A DNA stretch of 64,000 nt. It comes from Gracilaria gracilis (lineage: Eukaryota; Rhodophyta; Florideophyceae; Gracilariales; Gracilariaceae). The notes under the pieces were generated by a model. That model had not been told where the DNA came from and did no database searches. It saw nothing but the letters and a program-made list of their open reading frames with translations. A program made the position numbers and the translations under genes. Each line of letters starts with the position of its first letter. Position 1 is the stretch's first letter. Of this stretch, positions 1 to 13,020 are shown piece after piece. The stretch is taken from the NCBI GenBank assembly GCA_030374805.1, contig JARGSG010000205.1:62001-126000 (forward strand), written 5' to 3'.

Positions 1-1631
1 ATTGCGTCTAAGTTCCTCTACAATCCATCGCTGCGACATTCTATGGCTGTGTGATGAGTAAGGATTAGAACTTTTTCAGAGATTGTCAATTGTAGACCAT
101 GAGGCATTATCGGTTGCCTAGGGTCTTGCAAAATTTTCAGAGCCTTCGTCAGACTGGTTCACATACGTACACAAAATTGTAATTATGGCGCGCTTTTGAT
201 TGCGAGAATAGGTTTAAATAAGTTTCATGGAACATATAAAGTTTCATGGCTTTTTCGCAGTTTTATAGGAATACTTTCTTTCCTTTCACCACTGCCTAAT
301 CACTTTTTGTGGCTTTTCAATTTCCGTTAGTGCTGAAGTGGTTGTTCTACTGAACAGGGAAGAGCAAAGCTCGACATCTTCGTTTGCTTTTCTGTACGAA
401 AAGAAATTGTAGTTGGATCTAAGGAGATTTCGCGAACTGTAGATATGTGAAACTGTAGAGGAATTGCCCTTGGCAGGGACTGAGGGGGATGCAACTCATA
501 TATCCGTTGTTATTTTCGGCTGAACTTCCTATTATTATGAAGTCTATTGGTCTTTTTGACCGTAGTTAGGGATCCGCCTACGAATGGTTTGATTAGCGTG
601 ACACGTGTGTGCCCGCGCCCGGTTACAGGATGCGCCATTGGGAGAGTGCCACGGAGGTACACGTGGGTAGTGTTGGTCGGCATGCTTGGTATTTAGATAT
701 TTTAATTGATATTTGTTAGCCGTATATAAGTGGCGGCACTTGCCGCAACTGTGCAGGACGTAAACCTCAACGAGGCCCAGCTCTAGCTTGAGTTCCGCTT
801 GCGCACGGTTTTCCGCCCAATACCCGGGGAACACCGCCGCTTACCCGTATAAGTTATTCACCTTTGTCACTGAGAACCACCGATCCGCCGTTACGGCCAT
901 TTATTTATTATTGTTTTGCACACCTTTTCTGTTTTCGGTTTTACGGCTTCGCTACACATCGCTCTGTCGTACAGGCTTCCATTTTTTTCTCTGGATTACT
1001 CCCCGCTCTCACGAGTCTGTACTTTGCAGTGCGGTTCGTTTTGCTACCCTATATCTCGCCTCTTTTACTGCAGTATACGCCACACCCATTGGATTCCATT
1101 CCTCTGGCTCCCCAATTGCCAACCTCAACCTCCGTCTCTAGGTGAGAAAGAGGACGCCCGGACTTACTCTTGGCACGTTTCGGCCTCATTGGAGGGTTCT
1201 GCCACTGCTCTGCCCCAAGAGGGAGCAAGGCTGAACACCTTGTGTGCGTAGCCGTTGGCGTGGTTTGTGCTTTTTCATTCCGTTCCTCGCTTTACCAGAC
1301 AGGAACAGAGGTTCCAGATCCTCTTTTCATTTGTAGCTTTTTGCGCCTAAAACCTGTATCACGTTAAACACGCGCGTACAACCTCCCGTTTCAACCACCT
1401 CCACAAAGTCATTGAAACCTCTTTAGCTGGAAAGACTATTGGATCATGCCCCGCAGAGGCGTAATCCATGACACTCAGCTGACTTCATGCGCTGCTTATC
1501 GCTTCAGAGCCATGAGTTTAAAAAAGCGTGCGCAGTTCGTACCTCTGGAGCTCAAACGCTCAGAAAAAGTGCAGCTCAATTTTGTACTCGCTTTAATCTT
1601 TGGAATCGCAAATTCAAAAACCCATCTTGCA
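1..1631. other. no gene recognised
   Basis: I see no protein family, RNA gene or structured repeat here. Open frames on both strands are short, overlap each other in several frames around 790-1250, and show no recognisable motif, so I treat them as chance frames. Confidence 0.5.
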
Positions 1632-2510
1632 TGTAGTAGAATTACACTTCAATGGGTTGGTTCCACGTGGGGCTACTTGTAAGCCTTGCTGGCTGCTCTC
1701 TACCCAATTGGTATTCTCTAATTTCTAGTCTCTAATTTCCAATTTCTAGTTTAGTTTAGCCTAGCATTGCTGGCCCATGACAGTAGGTCATGGGTGCAGC
1801 CGATGACACCATGCCCGCATGGGAGGTCGGCGTCGGTGCACCTTGTATGTATTGTGGTGCACCTCGCCTTCCCCCTTGGGTATTGTAAAGTCAGGCACCA
1901 CTAGGGCAGTAACTATACCATCTTGGTCACTTGCTACTCTATTACTATTCAGGTTTTACCGCGCGTCGACGTCTACTACCGTACACCTACACGGTCTAGA
2001 GTAGTTGCCCCGTCGTTTGCCCCTGCCTCTGTTTTCTCGGAAATGGAATTTCACATTCAAAAATGCTAGTTTTGGTCACCGATTATCTGGTGACTTTTTC
2101 CAGTTTTTTTCCGATATTTGGGTTGGATATGAGGAAATACGTATTTGGTGTGCTGGTTTGACATTCAAAATTTGCAGTTCTGGAAACTCCCCAGTTCCAT
2201 AACTAGCATATTTGAAATTCTAAAACTGGCGAATTCCAGAACTGCAAATTTTGAATGTCAAACTAGCACACCAAATACGTATATCCTCATATCCAACCCA
2301 AATATCAGAAAAAAAAATGGAAAAAGTCACCAGATAATCGGTCATCAGAACTAGCATTTTTGAATGTGAAATTCCATTTCCGAGAACACAGACGTGCGGG
2401 TTTCAGGTGCCCTACTACCATATTGGTTGTGTGTTTTTCCCGTTTAGGTTGAGCCCTCGCGCGCTCCCCCTACCAGACAGACCCCACACCTTATCGGTAT
2501 TTGGACGACA
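1632..2510 (+). repeat. solo LTR, family L copy 1, interrupted
   Basis: This matches the copies at 2974, 13040 (reverse) and 42433 over blocks such as the stretch around the shared word CTACTACCGTACACCTACAC. It starts TGTAGTA and ends GACGACA, matching the imperfect inverted ends of the complete copy at 13040-13552. Flanking pentamers TTGCA and CTGCA could be a decayed target-site duplication. No retroelement genes adjoin it, so it looks like a solo LTR. It is split by the hairpin element at 2027-2394; without that insert it is about 508 bp, close to the 513 bp of the complete copy. Confidence 0.75.
2027..2394. mobile_element. 368-bp hairpin (foldback/MITE-like) element nested in an LTR
   Basis: The two halves are inverted copies of each other along almost their whole length. 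The left end (TCTGTTTTCTCGGAAATGG) reappears reverse-complemented at the right end with one mismatch. The centre near 2200-2225 is the only unpaired part. A 3-bp TGC lies on both sides and could be the target duplication. It interrupts LTR copy 1, whose sequence resumes directly afterwards. It has no coding capacity, so it would be moved by an unlinked transposase. Confidence 0.8.
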
Positions 2511-2973
2511 CTGCATCTTACCTTTTCCTGGCTATTAAATTGTGATTAGGCTTGCTCCTGTAACCAATCCATAGGTAACTATTTCTTTAACGTTACGCTG
2601 GACTAAAACAAAGGTGCTCTACTCGACCCTCAAAAAAAAAGACTTTGGTCAGGTAATTGATTAATGTTTTTGCCCAACAAAATGAGCCATAAATCTCTGT
2701 TCAAGTAATTGTGATTGACTTCCTACCCTGCAAGAGCAAGAAAAGATTACACATAATACAAAGACCATTTACCTTTTGTAAACAGCTTCTAAAACATACT
2801 GATATTGTTCTCAATGACATTAATTTGCCTGTCGATAATTATTTAAGTAAATTGTGGTACTATTTGATTATTGATTTACAAAAAAAACGGATTGTCAAGG
2901 CGTATTCGGTACCAGTCTCATATTATTCTCTAGAACAAATTGTTTTTCTGCAGTATTCTTTTTCTTGCATTTT

Positions 2974-3475
2974 TGTAGTACAATGAGACCTCAGTGAGAT
3001 AGTGCCACGTGTGCCTACCTGGGCAAATTTCTGGCTCCACTTCACCCAATTGGTTTTCTCTAATTTCTAATTCAGTTTCTACCCAGGTAGGGTAGTTTAT
3101 TCTAACATTGCTGGCCCATGAGACTAGGTCGTAGACGCAGCCGATGACTTCATGCCCGCACAAGAGATCGGCCTCGGCGCACTTTGTATATAATCCGGTG
3201 CACCTCACCTTTGCCCCCGGGTATTGTAAATTCAGGCACCATTAGGGCACAAGCTATACTATCTTGTTCGCTTGTTCTCGACTACCATTCAGGTTTTACC
3301 ACGCCTCGACGTCTACTACCGTACATTTACACGGTCTAGACTCGTCTCCCTGCCGTTTGCCTCTGCGAGTTTTAGTTGCCCTACTACCATATTGGTTGTT
3401 TACGTTTTCTCCTTATGGGTTGAGCCCACGAGTGCTCCAATACGACAGGCGACCCCACACGCCTCTATCAAAATC
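2974..3475 (+). repeat. LTR family L, copy 2 (diverged)
   Basis: It begins TGTAGTACAATGAGACC like the other copies and follows them block by block, including the CTACTACCGTACA and CCCTACTACCATATTGGTTG segments. It diverges after the CCCCACAC block near 3452, so the 3' terminus is uncertain. No internal retroelement sequence adjoins it, suggesting a solo or truncated LTR. Confidence 0.65.
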
Positions 3476-3649
3476 TGATACCACTTCATTCAGAGAATGA
3501 GTTAAGTAAGGTTAATTGTACTTGTGGTACTAACAATGGGATTCAATTTGTTGCCTGGTGTCTACAGGAATGAAGAACGGATTAAAAAACGTTTGGTACA
3601 GTCCCTGGTGTTCTATCGACTGCAAATCCGTAGCCAACCGTTTCAATCT

Positions 3650-5333
3650 CTCTCTTATCAATTTCAATGGACGTGATGGCAATGGCAATCTCACTACCTA
3701 GTTCATGGGCTACATTGAGAATGAAACGGAAGAGGGTTTCTTATGGTTTCTGCGACCATTTAAATACTGCATTCCAGTATCTCTCAGCCTGTTTTCTGAA
3801 GATCATTGTACTGCGCTCATTGGAGCGCTACGAGACGTGTTCCCGTTCTCGTCCATAACGTTGGATGACTTGCGTCTGAACTAAGACCCATCTCCCAGTA
3901 TTGAACGTTAGTGCAAGTCTACACACCGTTCAGGATGTGCAGAAGAGATGGAAGACGCACTGCAAGAGCTGAGAGAAGATGGTACACTGAAAAGTGAAGT
4001 CGAAATTAGAACAACGCTTCTTCACAGACTTTAATGTATCATTTCCAAAGTGGTATAATATCCTCTACTGAGAGAAACCAGAAATGGTAATGGGCTGCTT
4101 CGAAGATATCACGTTCCTAAGTGGCTTCCTCTTTCATGGAAGTCCCTAGAAAAAAGTTTTTAGAAGTGGCGCATTACGTTTGCAAAAAGTAACCAATGGC
4201 GTAAAAACCGTTGTTTTTATTGAAGAGATAGCGTATAAATTTCATGCTTTACGCCACTTCACCCCCATTTATAGCATCATGTAGACAAAGACTTACGAGA
4301 TTTTTTGACACTTCATAAATGGCGTACAAATATTGAAAAACAGTTAATACCTCGAATACGAATGCTGAAACTTATTCATTATGTGTACGCCAAATAACAA
4401 AAGTCTCGATGTAACATTCACTCAGCTGTTTGCAGTATTTCCAATTCATCGAACCTCCAAACAAGACCCCCAGTACCCAGAAACTTATAACCCATAGCTC
4501 TCCGACTCCCCGAATGATAGTATAAGGAACTTTATCGAGCACTACAGCTGCAGATACACAAGGGCATGAGAGATTCTCTATTTACATCTCACACGCCCGT
4601 TCACAGTTTTCAGCAATATAAGCGATCGATGCCCCCAATTGGAGCATTTTTAACGAAACAGTTCATTATCGAGTATTTACGGCATTTATATTGGACTCGA
4701 AACACTTATAACTGGAATCTGGGAGACATACTTTCTCTGGGTTCTAAAATGGGACCACCTCTTTAGAATGTTAGACGAGAGGCGGAGACCAGGCTTGCAC
4801 TGGAAGGAGACAATTGCCACCAATTACCACCATTCCCACAATCAGCTTTGCAAGAACCACTTCAATCTGAGGAAGTAGAAGTGTATGAGGTGGCTAACGC
4901 GCTGCAAGTTCAAGAACACGACACGGTGTCTTCGTACGTAGCTTACTCAGATTTTAAGGCACTATGTGACCAAATGCGCAAAGCTGCCCAGACACTTGGA
5001 CAAATTTCCCTGGACAGTCTGAAGCAATACTTAAGAGACGGCCTCAAACCACTGAATGAAGAGCAGTATCCCAATCGCCCACAACAGGCTCTCGCAGCTA
5101 TTTCTCGCCTCCTCAACTTGCCTGACACTGCTACAGGCGTAGACGCAGTAATTCAGAACCTGAACCTAGGACTAGGGCGTCCCCAAAAACGGAAGAAGTC
5201 ATTCATAGAGCAGCGCCCACCAGTGAAAGGGCGACGAAGAAGCAACCAGTTTAGCCAGGATCTTCGAACTACCCCCTTTCTCTCCACCTCTTGTCGATAC
5301 TGGTTGATTCACAACACCGCTGCAGCCAATTGA
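3650..5333 (+). pseudogene. decayed Mutator-like (MULE) transposase
   Basis: Reading 3663-3884 gives GRDGNGNL, a stop, then FMGYIENETEEGFLWFL and SEDHCTALIGALRDVFP. This is the order seen in MULE transposases: a DGNG strand, an ENET..W helix, then a catalytic-Asp segment followed by an alanine-valine helix ending VFP. The second Asp lies in the SEDH part. A separate open stretch at 4848-5333 ends in a basic tail (GRPQKRKKS, then PPVKGRRRS) like the tails of MULE or FAR1-type proteins. The 4140-4800 interval matches nothing and may be a further insertion. Stops at 3705 and 3885 and frame changes make it non-coding today. Family assignment rests on a short motif set. Confidence 0.45.
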
Positions 5334-7127
5334 AAGATATTTGAATGTGGTTGATCATCCAGATGATTAGTATGGTTCAGACAGAGGCAGAGAGTTAGAA
5401 TACACTCTTCTTATTAAAACGGAATTTCCAAGCATACTTTTGGAGCCATCACTTCACAAACCGTGCGATAAAAATACGCCAAGAAATAGAACGACGAGAT
5501 GTAAGCAATTCTTCTTCACAGCGCACAGAATAGCACCGTTAATTCTACTGGCTGCGCACGCTTAAAGATAAAGATGATTGAGGCCTCCCTCCCAACAAGT
5601 TCCATGACCTCTTTCGGCTTGCCCAACCGACGTGGCTTTGCGATTTCTTAGTGTTAGGGGAGTTCTCACAGAGCACGTGAGAGATTGTTAGTTGCATCGT
5701 GGTTGACAAGGAGAAAAACAAGGAGAGAAACAAAGATGATTTCGATATGGCGTGCCTTTGCTGGTATGGGAGAGTAGAACGTTAGCCTTGAAGAATGTGG
5801 CGGAGAAAACGAGCAAGTTGCAAGCGAAGGTACACGAAACGAAAAGAAGGCGAGGGAGACAATGCGATGTTGCGGCAACGACTGAAAATTTTTATGCACG
5901 AAAGAGCCATAGAGCGAGAAGCACACAACCCGTCTGCGAGTTGTTTATTCTTTCGTGGTAGCATCTTGCGTACCTTTCACGTTGAAATGCGTCCGCCATT
6001 TTGATATTGGGGCTCGCAGGCGCTAAGCAGAGCAGGAAACGAACTGAGAGTCATGGCTAACGCCTCTACGGAGAGTGAGCCGATTTTCTTCAAAGCTACA
6101 AAGGTTCCCATTACTTCTGCGCAAATGTTTAGCAGAGGACGGCATCGGAGCCTAATTAACGTGGCAGAGGTTCAAAACGCAAATGATATAATAAAGAGAG
6201 AATCTGGAACCCTTTTTCTCATTTGTAACGGAGCGTAGATTTGCCTGGACCCATATTGAAACAATCGGTGAACTCAGCAATCCCCAAATGGTCAAAACTT
6301 TGGGCATATGACGCGGTGTTTCGGCATTTGGAAACTGCAGAACTACCTTCCTGGGGCGGCCACTGTAGTGCACCTCATAATCGTCGAAGAATAGTCCTAT
6401 GGTCCTGGGTGAGAAAATTGCTCTCATATCTGAAATAAAAACATTTCTTCCACCAGCATGCATCCCTTATTCGCCCTTCATACGGACAAAAATTTATCTT
6501 AAACAGTTCTTGCGAAGCATGACAATTTTCAACGCCGCAGTATACAACTCTAACGACCGTTGAAACATGTCACCCTCTGGCTCTACATCAATCAGATGGC
6601 ACAATTGACCGTTTTCTCCAACCGCACCCATGCAGCTGCAACCCCATGGCTTGCGACGCGGTTGGATTTGAACCGACCCCCTGCCCCCACGTCCAACGCC
6701 CTTCCTTGTAAGTTCTACCTTTTTCGCAGACTAGTTTGCACCTTTCCCAAAGACAAAAAACAAAAACACGATAGATTTCCAATTTGGACAGCGTCGACAG
6801 TGTCGAAATCCACATTCTTCTCCCAAGAAGGTTATGCAGCCGCCGTTTCTTCTTGCAAGAACATTGCCCAGCCTCCGCTTCCAATAATGGTGGCAGACCG
6901 CCCGATTGGGCGATAGAAAGCAATATGTGTGACCGTCCATATCTATCACTCACTATGTCCTTTTTTCGGAAGCAAAGATATCGATTAAAACTTTTTTTGG
7001 CCCTTTTGGGCACCAAATTGAAATTTTATGAGCATGACGTCAGCTTTCGCCCAGTCTTTACAAATCTGGGATTCGAGCTGTAGTTCCCAAGATATGAACA
7101 AAACACTATATCGACGAACTGGCCCAT
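5334..7127. other. no gene recognised
   Basis: Only short, mutually overlapping frames without motifs. A sequence like a tRNA T-arm lies near 6660-6680 on the minus strand but lacks a cloverleaf. Confidence 0.45.
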
Positions 7128-9138
7128 TCAGCCCCTCTCGACGTACGCAGCGGCCAACTCCTGATTCCCAGAGTAGTAACGTTCAAGGACGTTCTTTATC
7201 GGATAGTCCTTGCGATTGCTTTCTTGCGCCGAAGGCACAAGCGCAAGACTTCTCCAAGTTGCCTTATGAGATGAAAGCAATTCCGTTGATGAGCCACTCA
7301 CCACGTCAGCCACAGAAACCCCTCTTTTAAGCATTCTAAACTGGCGCTCATTCCCACTCGAGGTGAGCTCTTTCACCGCAACAATACCAGGCTGCGACGC
7401 GTCGAACTTAAAAACATGATATCTAGTAATTCTAAATGCACTAGGCATAACAGAAAACGAAGCGAAAACTTTCTTCCACTGAATCCAATCCACATCAGAA
7501 GCAGGTACAACTGAATTACTGCTAGAACTCTCAGCAATAACACGCATCATTTCAAGAAGGGTTCGAACATTTCTCTGCTTCAATCTCCTTTTAACCAGTC
7601 CAAAAGAACCATCACAAGTGTTCTTCGTGTGCCCCGCTACGAGAAAATACAGCGTAATACAGTCCTTCTTGCCCATTAAAACACGCCAAGCAAAATAAAA
7701 CAGCATGAATTGGTTCTTATTCTGCCCCGCACAATTGTCGGCATGTAAATGAAGCGATCGAATGCAGGGATGTAACATCTTGTAGTACTCAATCGTATCG
7801 TGCACCATCGAGCCCACCTCATTCGCGGTCTTCCTTCCTGGCCAATGGCCCTCCGGGAGACCATAAACCCTTGCAGAACCAATATTGCTCATATGAACAC
7901 CAAAAATATCGAACTTAAGCCCTGTGACGAAATGAATTTGACCTGGTTGGCGATGTAGGTGAGGTAAAAGAACTTTCTCCGCAAAGTCAAATATTAAATG
8001 AAGCGCACTATCGGACGCCGTAGCCCCAGACTGTAGATTCTTGTAGAATTGAAATGCAACTGCTGCATCTGTCCTGTGCTTTCTCCTTGCTCACCGAAGG
8101 GCCTCCTGTGTGTTGACATCACTCGATATTTCAATAGAGTTCGCAAGTTTGGTGCACGTATCACAGAAATCACTCCCCTTCTTCATTATACGGAGCGTGG
8201 GATGATAATGTCGCCACAATTTACAGAATAAGTCTTTCATAAGGGGAGCATCGGAACGTTGGTTTTGACTCCCTGTTGTTGCAAAATGAGCATCCATTAT
8301 CTCTTTCCATTCCTGCGCATACGTTTGGTGTACCATATTTTTAGTTGTAACACTTGGGAGCATTAGACCCGGCGTGTCTTCCGCCGAACCTCTGCCCGAC
8401 GGACACGAAATTGCGTGCAGTGTGCCGTACCGTTCCAAGAAGTATAGTGCAACTTTAGACTGTACCGATAAACACCCTCGTCTGCGCTCCGGTTCCCTAG
8501 CCTCATGGACCGTAAACGACGGGGACGAGGCTACCACGTTTGCAAAAGAGCTGATAGTACGCGGACTGAGCTGCGTGATAGCAGCAAATCCATTTAAGCA
8601 CAACGCCACTCCCCGAAGAGCATAGCGAGTAGTCAAACGTGCTTAGTTGGGGTCGTTTCTTCTTCGGCATTTTCGTGTATGATCTTTGAGCGACGGCCAT
8701 TAACTCGTTGTTAGTGTTTGGCGGTGACGCAAGGGCTAGCATAAGGCTCTTAATGGTCGTACTTCTCTCGGCTTCAGTCATGCGTGCAAAGCTTAGTGCC
8801 AGATCTAAGCAGCCATTGAATCCACATTGAGGGTCGCAATTGCACTTTGACAGGTAATTGGAATAATGTTGTAGCGCATAGTGACTTGTGCGCTCCGCAT
8901 TGCTCTGAGATTGCGTGTTTCTCGTCGGGGGGAACAGAGATCTTGTGACGTGCAAGGTTACGCGGCCCTCTTCATCCTCACCGTTGTCGCTAGCGCTCGA
9001 TTGTGAGGATGATCGTGTTTCATCTTCGCAATTGCGGAGATCCTGTTCTTGAATCGATTCAGCCTCACAAAGCAGGTGAGAGACATCCATGTGGAGAGCG
9101 TTCTGTTCGATGAACTGGTGCTTGCAGGTGTAGTGCAT
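7128..9138 (-). pseudogene. DUF7869-type transposable-element protein, one frameshift and one stop
   Basis: The minus strand encodes a coherent protein of about 670 residues starting at ATG 9138. Its N-terminal part is acidic and serine-rich, followed by a cysteine motif (CNCDPQCGFN), a basic KKKRPQLST stretch, a second cysteine motif (SDFCDTCTKLANS), then FDFAEKVLLPHLHRQPGQ, HADNCAGQNKN and VAGHTKNTCDGSFGLVKR. The last motifs are the signature of the DUF7869 RNase-H-like domain found in transposon-type multicopy proteins of algae, fungi and animals. Two lesions break it: a one-base frame change near 8625-8640, and an in-frame TGA at 8091-8093 with homologous-looking sequence continuing in the same frame on both sides. 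No terminal repeats were found. Confidence 0.7.
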
Positions 9139-10863
9139 TTTGATGGACCGAACGGCTAGAAATGTACCAATATCTTCGTTCTTCTTCAGAGTTATTTTCG
9201 GAACAATCTTGATCTTGTGAAATGTAACTTAAATTATGTATGGTTCTGGAGCTCTATATTCTACGTTGAGAGCGAGGTCTCAAAGCTTTGAAGCTGCGCT
9301 TTTCAGCCATATGCGTAGCTCTTGGTAACCAAAAACGGACATAGTGAGTAATTTATACGGACGGTCACACATATTCTCCACACAACCCCACCGTAATTGC
9401 AACCGAACTATGAGATCCTATACACTACGTTCACTTCAGTGTGCTGCTGCTGCGTTTTCTGCGCTGCGATTTATAATAATGGTAAGCGAGCCCCGGTAGG
9501 GCAACAGAGCATCTTGAAAACTATTGACAGGGTCTTTAGCTGGTTTGGTCTTCTCTGTACGAGGCTTGTATTTAGTAATGTTTTGCTAACGCAGTGTGTT
9601 TGTCCCCGGATACTTCAAAGAATGCTATGTATAACAGGCCAATTGTTATGTCGAGCACATCTTTAAGTCGTATCCGTAAGTCATATTTTCGGACTACAAC
9701 CCATGGATCATATACAACATTCACCTTGAAAAGGAGCTGTTCAATTGTTTCTGACTCTACCTTTACTTGGCCTTCAATCAATTAACACATGAAACCTTGA
9801 TTTTCAAACTCCCCGCAAACTTTGTTGTTTCAATTTTCCCCATCTACTGTTTCCAGCATTCGCCCAATTCTTAGCTTCTTCTTCCGGTTGCATTGAAGAC
9901 AGGAATTGGCTTGGAGTATTCAGTATCAAACTGTGCTTCTGAGATGATACAGTATCCCATCACGCCTTTAGTTTGTTTTGAACACTTTTGTTTCGGCGTA
10001 CACTATTTGTACCATGCGCTCCTCGCACCATACAAATCGGGACACATATCGAACCGACTTCACCGCTTTGTATACAGTTAGAGAAGTAAAAAATTTGCAA
10101 TTCATGTAGCACGGCCTTCTCGGCAGCCTCTGGATAGAAAGCGTGATGCACCAGGTCTTCAAATTGCTTGATGTAAACTGCTTCAAAGTTTGAAACTTTT
10201 CTGAAACATTTTACTTCCAAAGTGATGTACGGTTTGGTTGAGAAAATGATTTTCTTACGCGTGAGAAGAAGACGTGCGCAGTTCATGCTTTCATCGCAAT
10301 TTTGGGCTTAGGACAATACTACTCTTGCACTGAGTACCTGCGGGGCAAGGTTTCATCTGTGTTTGTTGGTTAAGTTGAACACTTCTTTCGTGCTTTTGTG
10401 CGTGGCCTCATTGGAGTTAGTAGACCCCTTCTGAATGAATCAGAAGTCGAAGGGATGGCTTGGTATATGAAACATCGTACGTTGGCTTTTTGCCACCAAG
10501 GAGTGAACTTGTAGGTATGTTTTAGCTCCGCTGACACGGAATCCTATTTCGCCGATTCTCTGTATATCATGGACTATTCTTGAGGCTTTCCCTAGGCTCT
10601 TATTAGTGCCAAATAGGTTCCTATAAGCAAATCCATTCGAAAAAGTATCTAAAGAAACCGATCCTCATCTGGCACAGTATTTCATGGTAGTTTCATTACT
10701 GAATACCACAAGTATGGGCTAAGTTCTCTGCTTATTTCTGAGTAACACCTGCATGCTTTCCTTGTGGTTCCTTATAAAACGCAGGGAATCTATGAAGTCC
10801 GCAACTTAGCGGATGGTCAAGAATACTGCTATTGGCAACGCCAGCAACAAATGGTTTTGTAAT
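9139..10863. other. no gene recognised
   Basis: A 108-codon minus-strand frame (9960-10286) has no motif I recognise and no start context. Nothing else stands out. Confidence 0.4.
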
Positions 10864-11971
10864 TCAGTTGTACTCTTTGGCTGCATCAAAAAGAACGAAC
10901 GCATCATCGCTTACTTTTTGCATAGTTCCATGTTCCAAAACGTGGAGCATATTAAAACCGACTGCTGCGTAGAGACGAATAGAATACAATCCAGCTCTTG
11001 CGAAAGAAGCCAAAACTGTGGGATATTGTAGGGCGCTGATAGTGTCAAGAGAGCATAAGCATTTTTCCGCTTCTTGTATTTCGGTGTCTGAAACACTCTT
11101 CTGTGACATAAGCCTTGGAATTTTAAGCTTTGCCACTCGGAGTTGGGCGTCTACTGTGCTTTTCACATCTCGTTGTGGATGAGACTTTTATCACCATCTT
11201 CAAAAGAAAGAGAAGCTGATTTTCGTCTAGAGTGGTACGTTGCAGCACTGCAATTCGAGGTGTCATCTTTACTGTCTAGTTTTTTTCTCTTTGCCGCTAA
11301 TATTCCGCGCTTTGGTACTCTATTGCTCTTTTTCGGGAGAGGGCAATGCGTACATACCCCAGGTAGAACTCGTCAAACAAGAAGTACTGGAGGTTAACAT
11401 GAATTCTCACACTGGCGCACTAAAACCAAACAGGAGGTGGAACAACCCCATTTAATTTTCATTAAGGCCTTAACTCACTGAATTTTCCATGAATGTGATT
11501 TTTTGAAAAACTTAACTTCCATTGAAATGCCTCGACATTTTAATGACACTGATCATTTTCAATTACCTAGTAATGATATTTAAATGAATATGAGTTCTGC
11601 TAGGAATCGTAGAAGCTGTAATGGTCTTTCTGGTTGACGGGCAGTTCTTTCTTGTCTTGAGATGCTACCTGAATTCTTGAACGTGGAGTCACCCGAAAAT
11701 TTTCGAGATAGATCCCTGCGTGAGGGGCCTTAATCACGCCCTCGTGACACAGAAACACAAACCGATGCCACAGCTCATTCTTCTTGCTCCTGAATCTGGC
11801 CTGTGAAACTTTGGTGGAAGGCGGAAAAAGTATTAGAACAATTCTGACTTTTTGCCACATGCAGTTCACCTTACTTATGTGAGACAAACGAGCTCGCAGA
11901 TTGTTGGCCCTTGGGTTTCCTGGAGATCCAAGAGTGATCGCGTCGGAGTAGATGTCCACGAGAAACACCAC
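10864..11971 (-). pseudogene. two fragments of an unidentified, possibly Plavaka/KDZ-like transposase
   Basis: The first fragment on this strand (11971-11600) contains VDIYSDAITLGSPG followed by LRARLSHIS. This resembles the catalytic-Asp segment of Plavaka-like transposases, as in the YSDKS segment of the protein at 46984. The second fragment (11166-10864) contains MLHVLEHGTMQKVSDDAF, reminiscent of the LH..L.G.. helix that follows further along in such proteins. Strand and order agree with one decayed gene. The intervening 430 bases have no open frame. The similarity is weak and family membership is a guess. Confidence 0.3.
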
Positions 11972-12353
11972 ATCATTTTCGTTGAGCTACTGTTGATACT
12001 GTCCTTACGTCGGCCTTACAGGGCGCAGAATATACTTTTGCACCACCTTTAAAGCTTTAGCTATACCGCATTATGGATTTGACGCCACCTTGTTCTTTAA
12101 TGAGACCAAGCAATAATGGAAGCACTGGACTGAAAACGCCTGTCTTGTTTAACCGAAGCTCTGCATAGATCACGGAAAGCCTCAATCCCTCAATTAGAAC
12201 TTTCTTCTTTCTGGCTCTCAAAATTTATAACGCAAAAATATGGGGGCTTTGGAAAACTTTTGAAAAACGTCTGTACCCCTCCGGAACATATCATTCAAAA
12301 CTAGAATTCCAATCACACCGAGACATCTCTATACGGCCTTCTTGAACTTGCTT

Positions 12354-12892
12354 TCAACCTTTTAGATACGCGCTCTCGGCCGGAATGGGCTTGATTGGTG
12401 CAGAAGAACCTGCAGGAATCCCTTCTGGTATGCAAGCAACCACATTCATCCCGGGGGTTTTCGCTTCCACTATTTCTTCAGACACCCAAAGGTCTTGAAC
12501 CAATCGGTAGATATCCTCCCGGGAACCCGTTAGGAGGTATGTTTCAAGCAATTTATGTATGCACTGAGAGAGCGCGTGCACGGCTCGATCAACCACCAAA
12601 CGGGTTACGGCGTCCATGTCCATAGAGGTCATAGCTTCAATAACCGTAGCGGTAAAAAGAGCTTTCGCTCGATCTTCCAATTGGGTCCAAAGGTCCTACA
12701 CCTTATGGAGAGATCCTTAATAGGTTCAGGCGCCAACGGAGGCTCGGTGCCCGTATCCTTTGAAGTTCCGGCCCGAGGCTGCTGAAGCATTTCCTCGGGA
12801 TTATCCAGTATAGGTTTGGCGGCAGAAGCCGCACAAGAACCCTTGTGGCTAGGTGGCGCGCTGGAGCCACGAGCCCTTGTAGCTCTTTCCAT
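12354..12892 (-). pseudogene. gag-like remnant downstream of an LTR
   Basis: ATG at 12892 opens a Pro/Ser/Ala-rich N-terminus (residues 1 to about 60). After a frame change and a stop near 12690-12700 the sense continues as a helical, charged segment of about 100 residues ending near 12354. It lies about 150 bp inside the LTR and primer-binding site at 13021-13552 on the same strand, exactly where a gag would begin. No zinc knuckle or pol follows, so the element is truncated. The gag call rests on position and composition; I see no family motif. Confidence 0.4.
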
Positions 12893-13020
12893 AGTGACCA
12901 ATAGTGGTATCCAATTGCTTCGCGAGTATTTCTACGAAACCAAATAGGTGTCTGAACTTCCAGAATCCTTTCGAAAGTCTTCTGTTCACTATTAAAGTTA
13001 CGACAAGAACCAAGGAACTT

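Noticed and set aside
788..1367. Overlapping open frames of 65-117 codons
   Set aside because: Three frames of the same strand are open at once, there are no motifs, and composition looks random.
6640..6740. tRNA-like segment on the minus strand (GGTTCAAATCC, a B-box match)
   Set aside because: No acceptor stem, anticodon stem or A-box could be placed at tRNA spacing.
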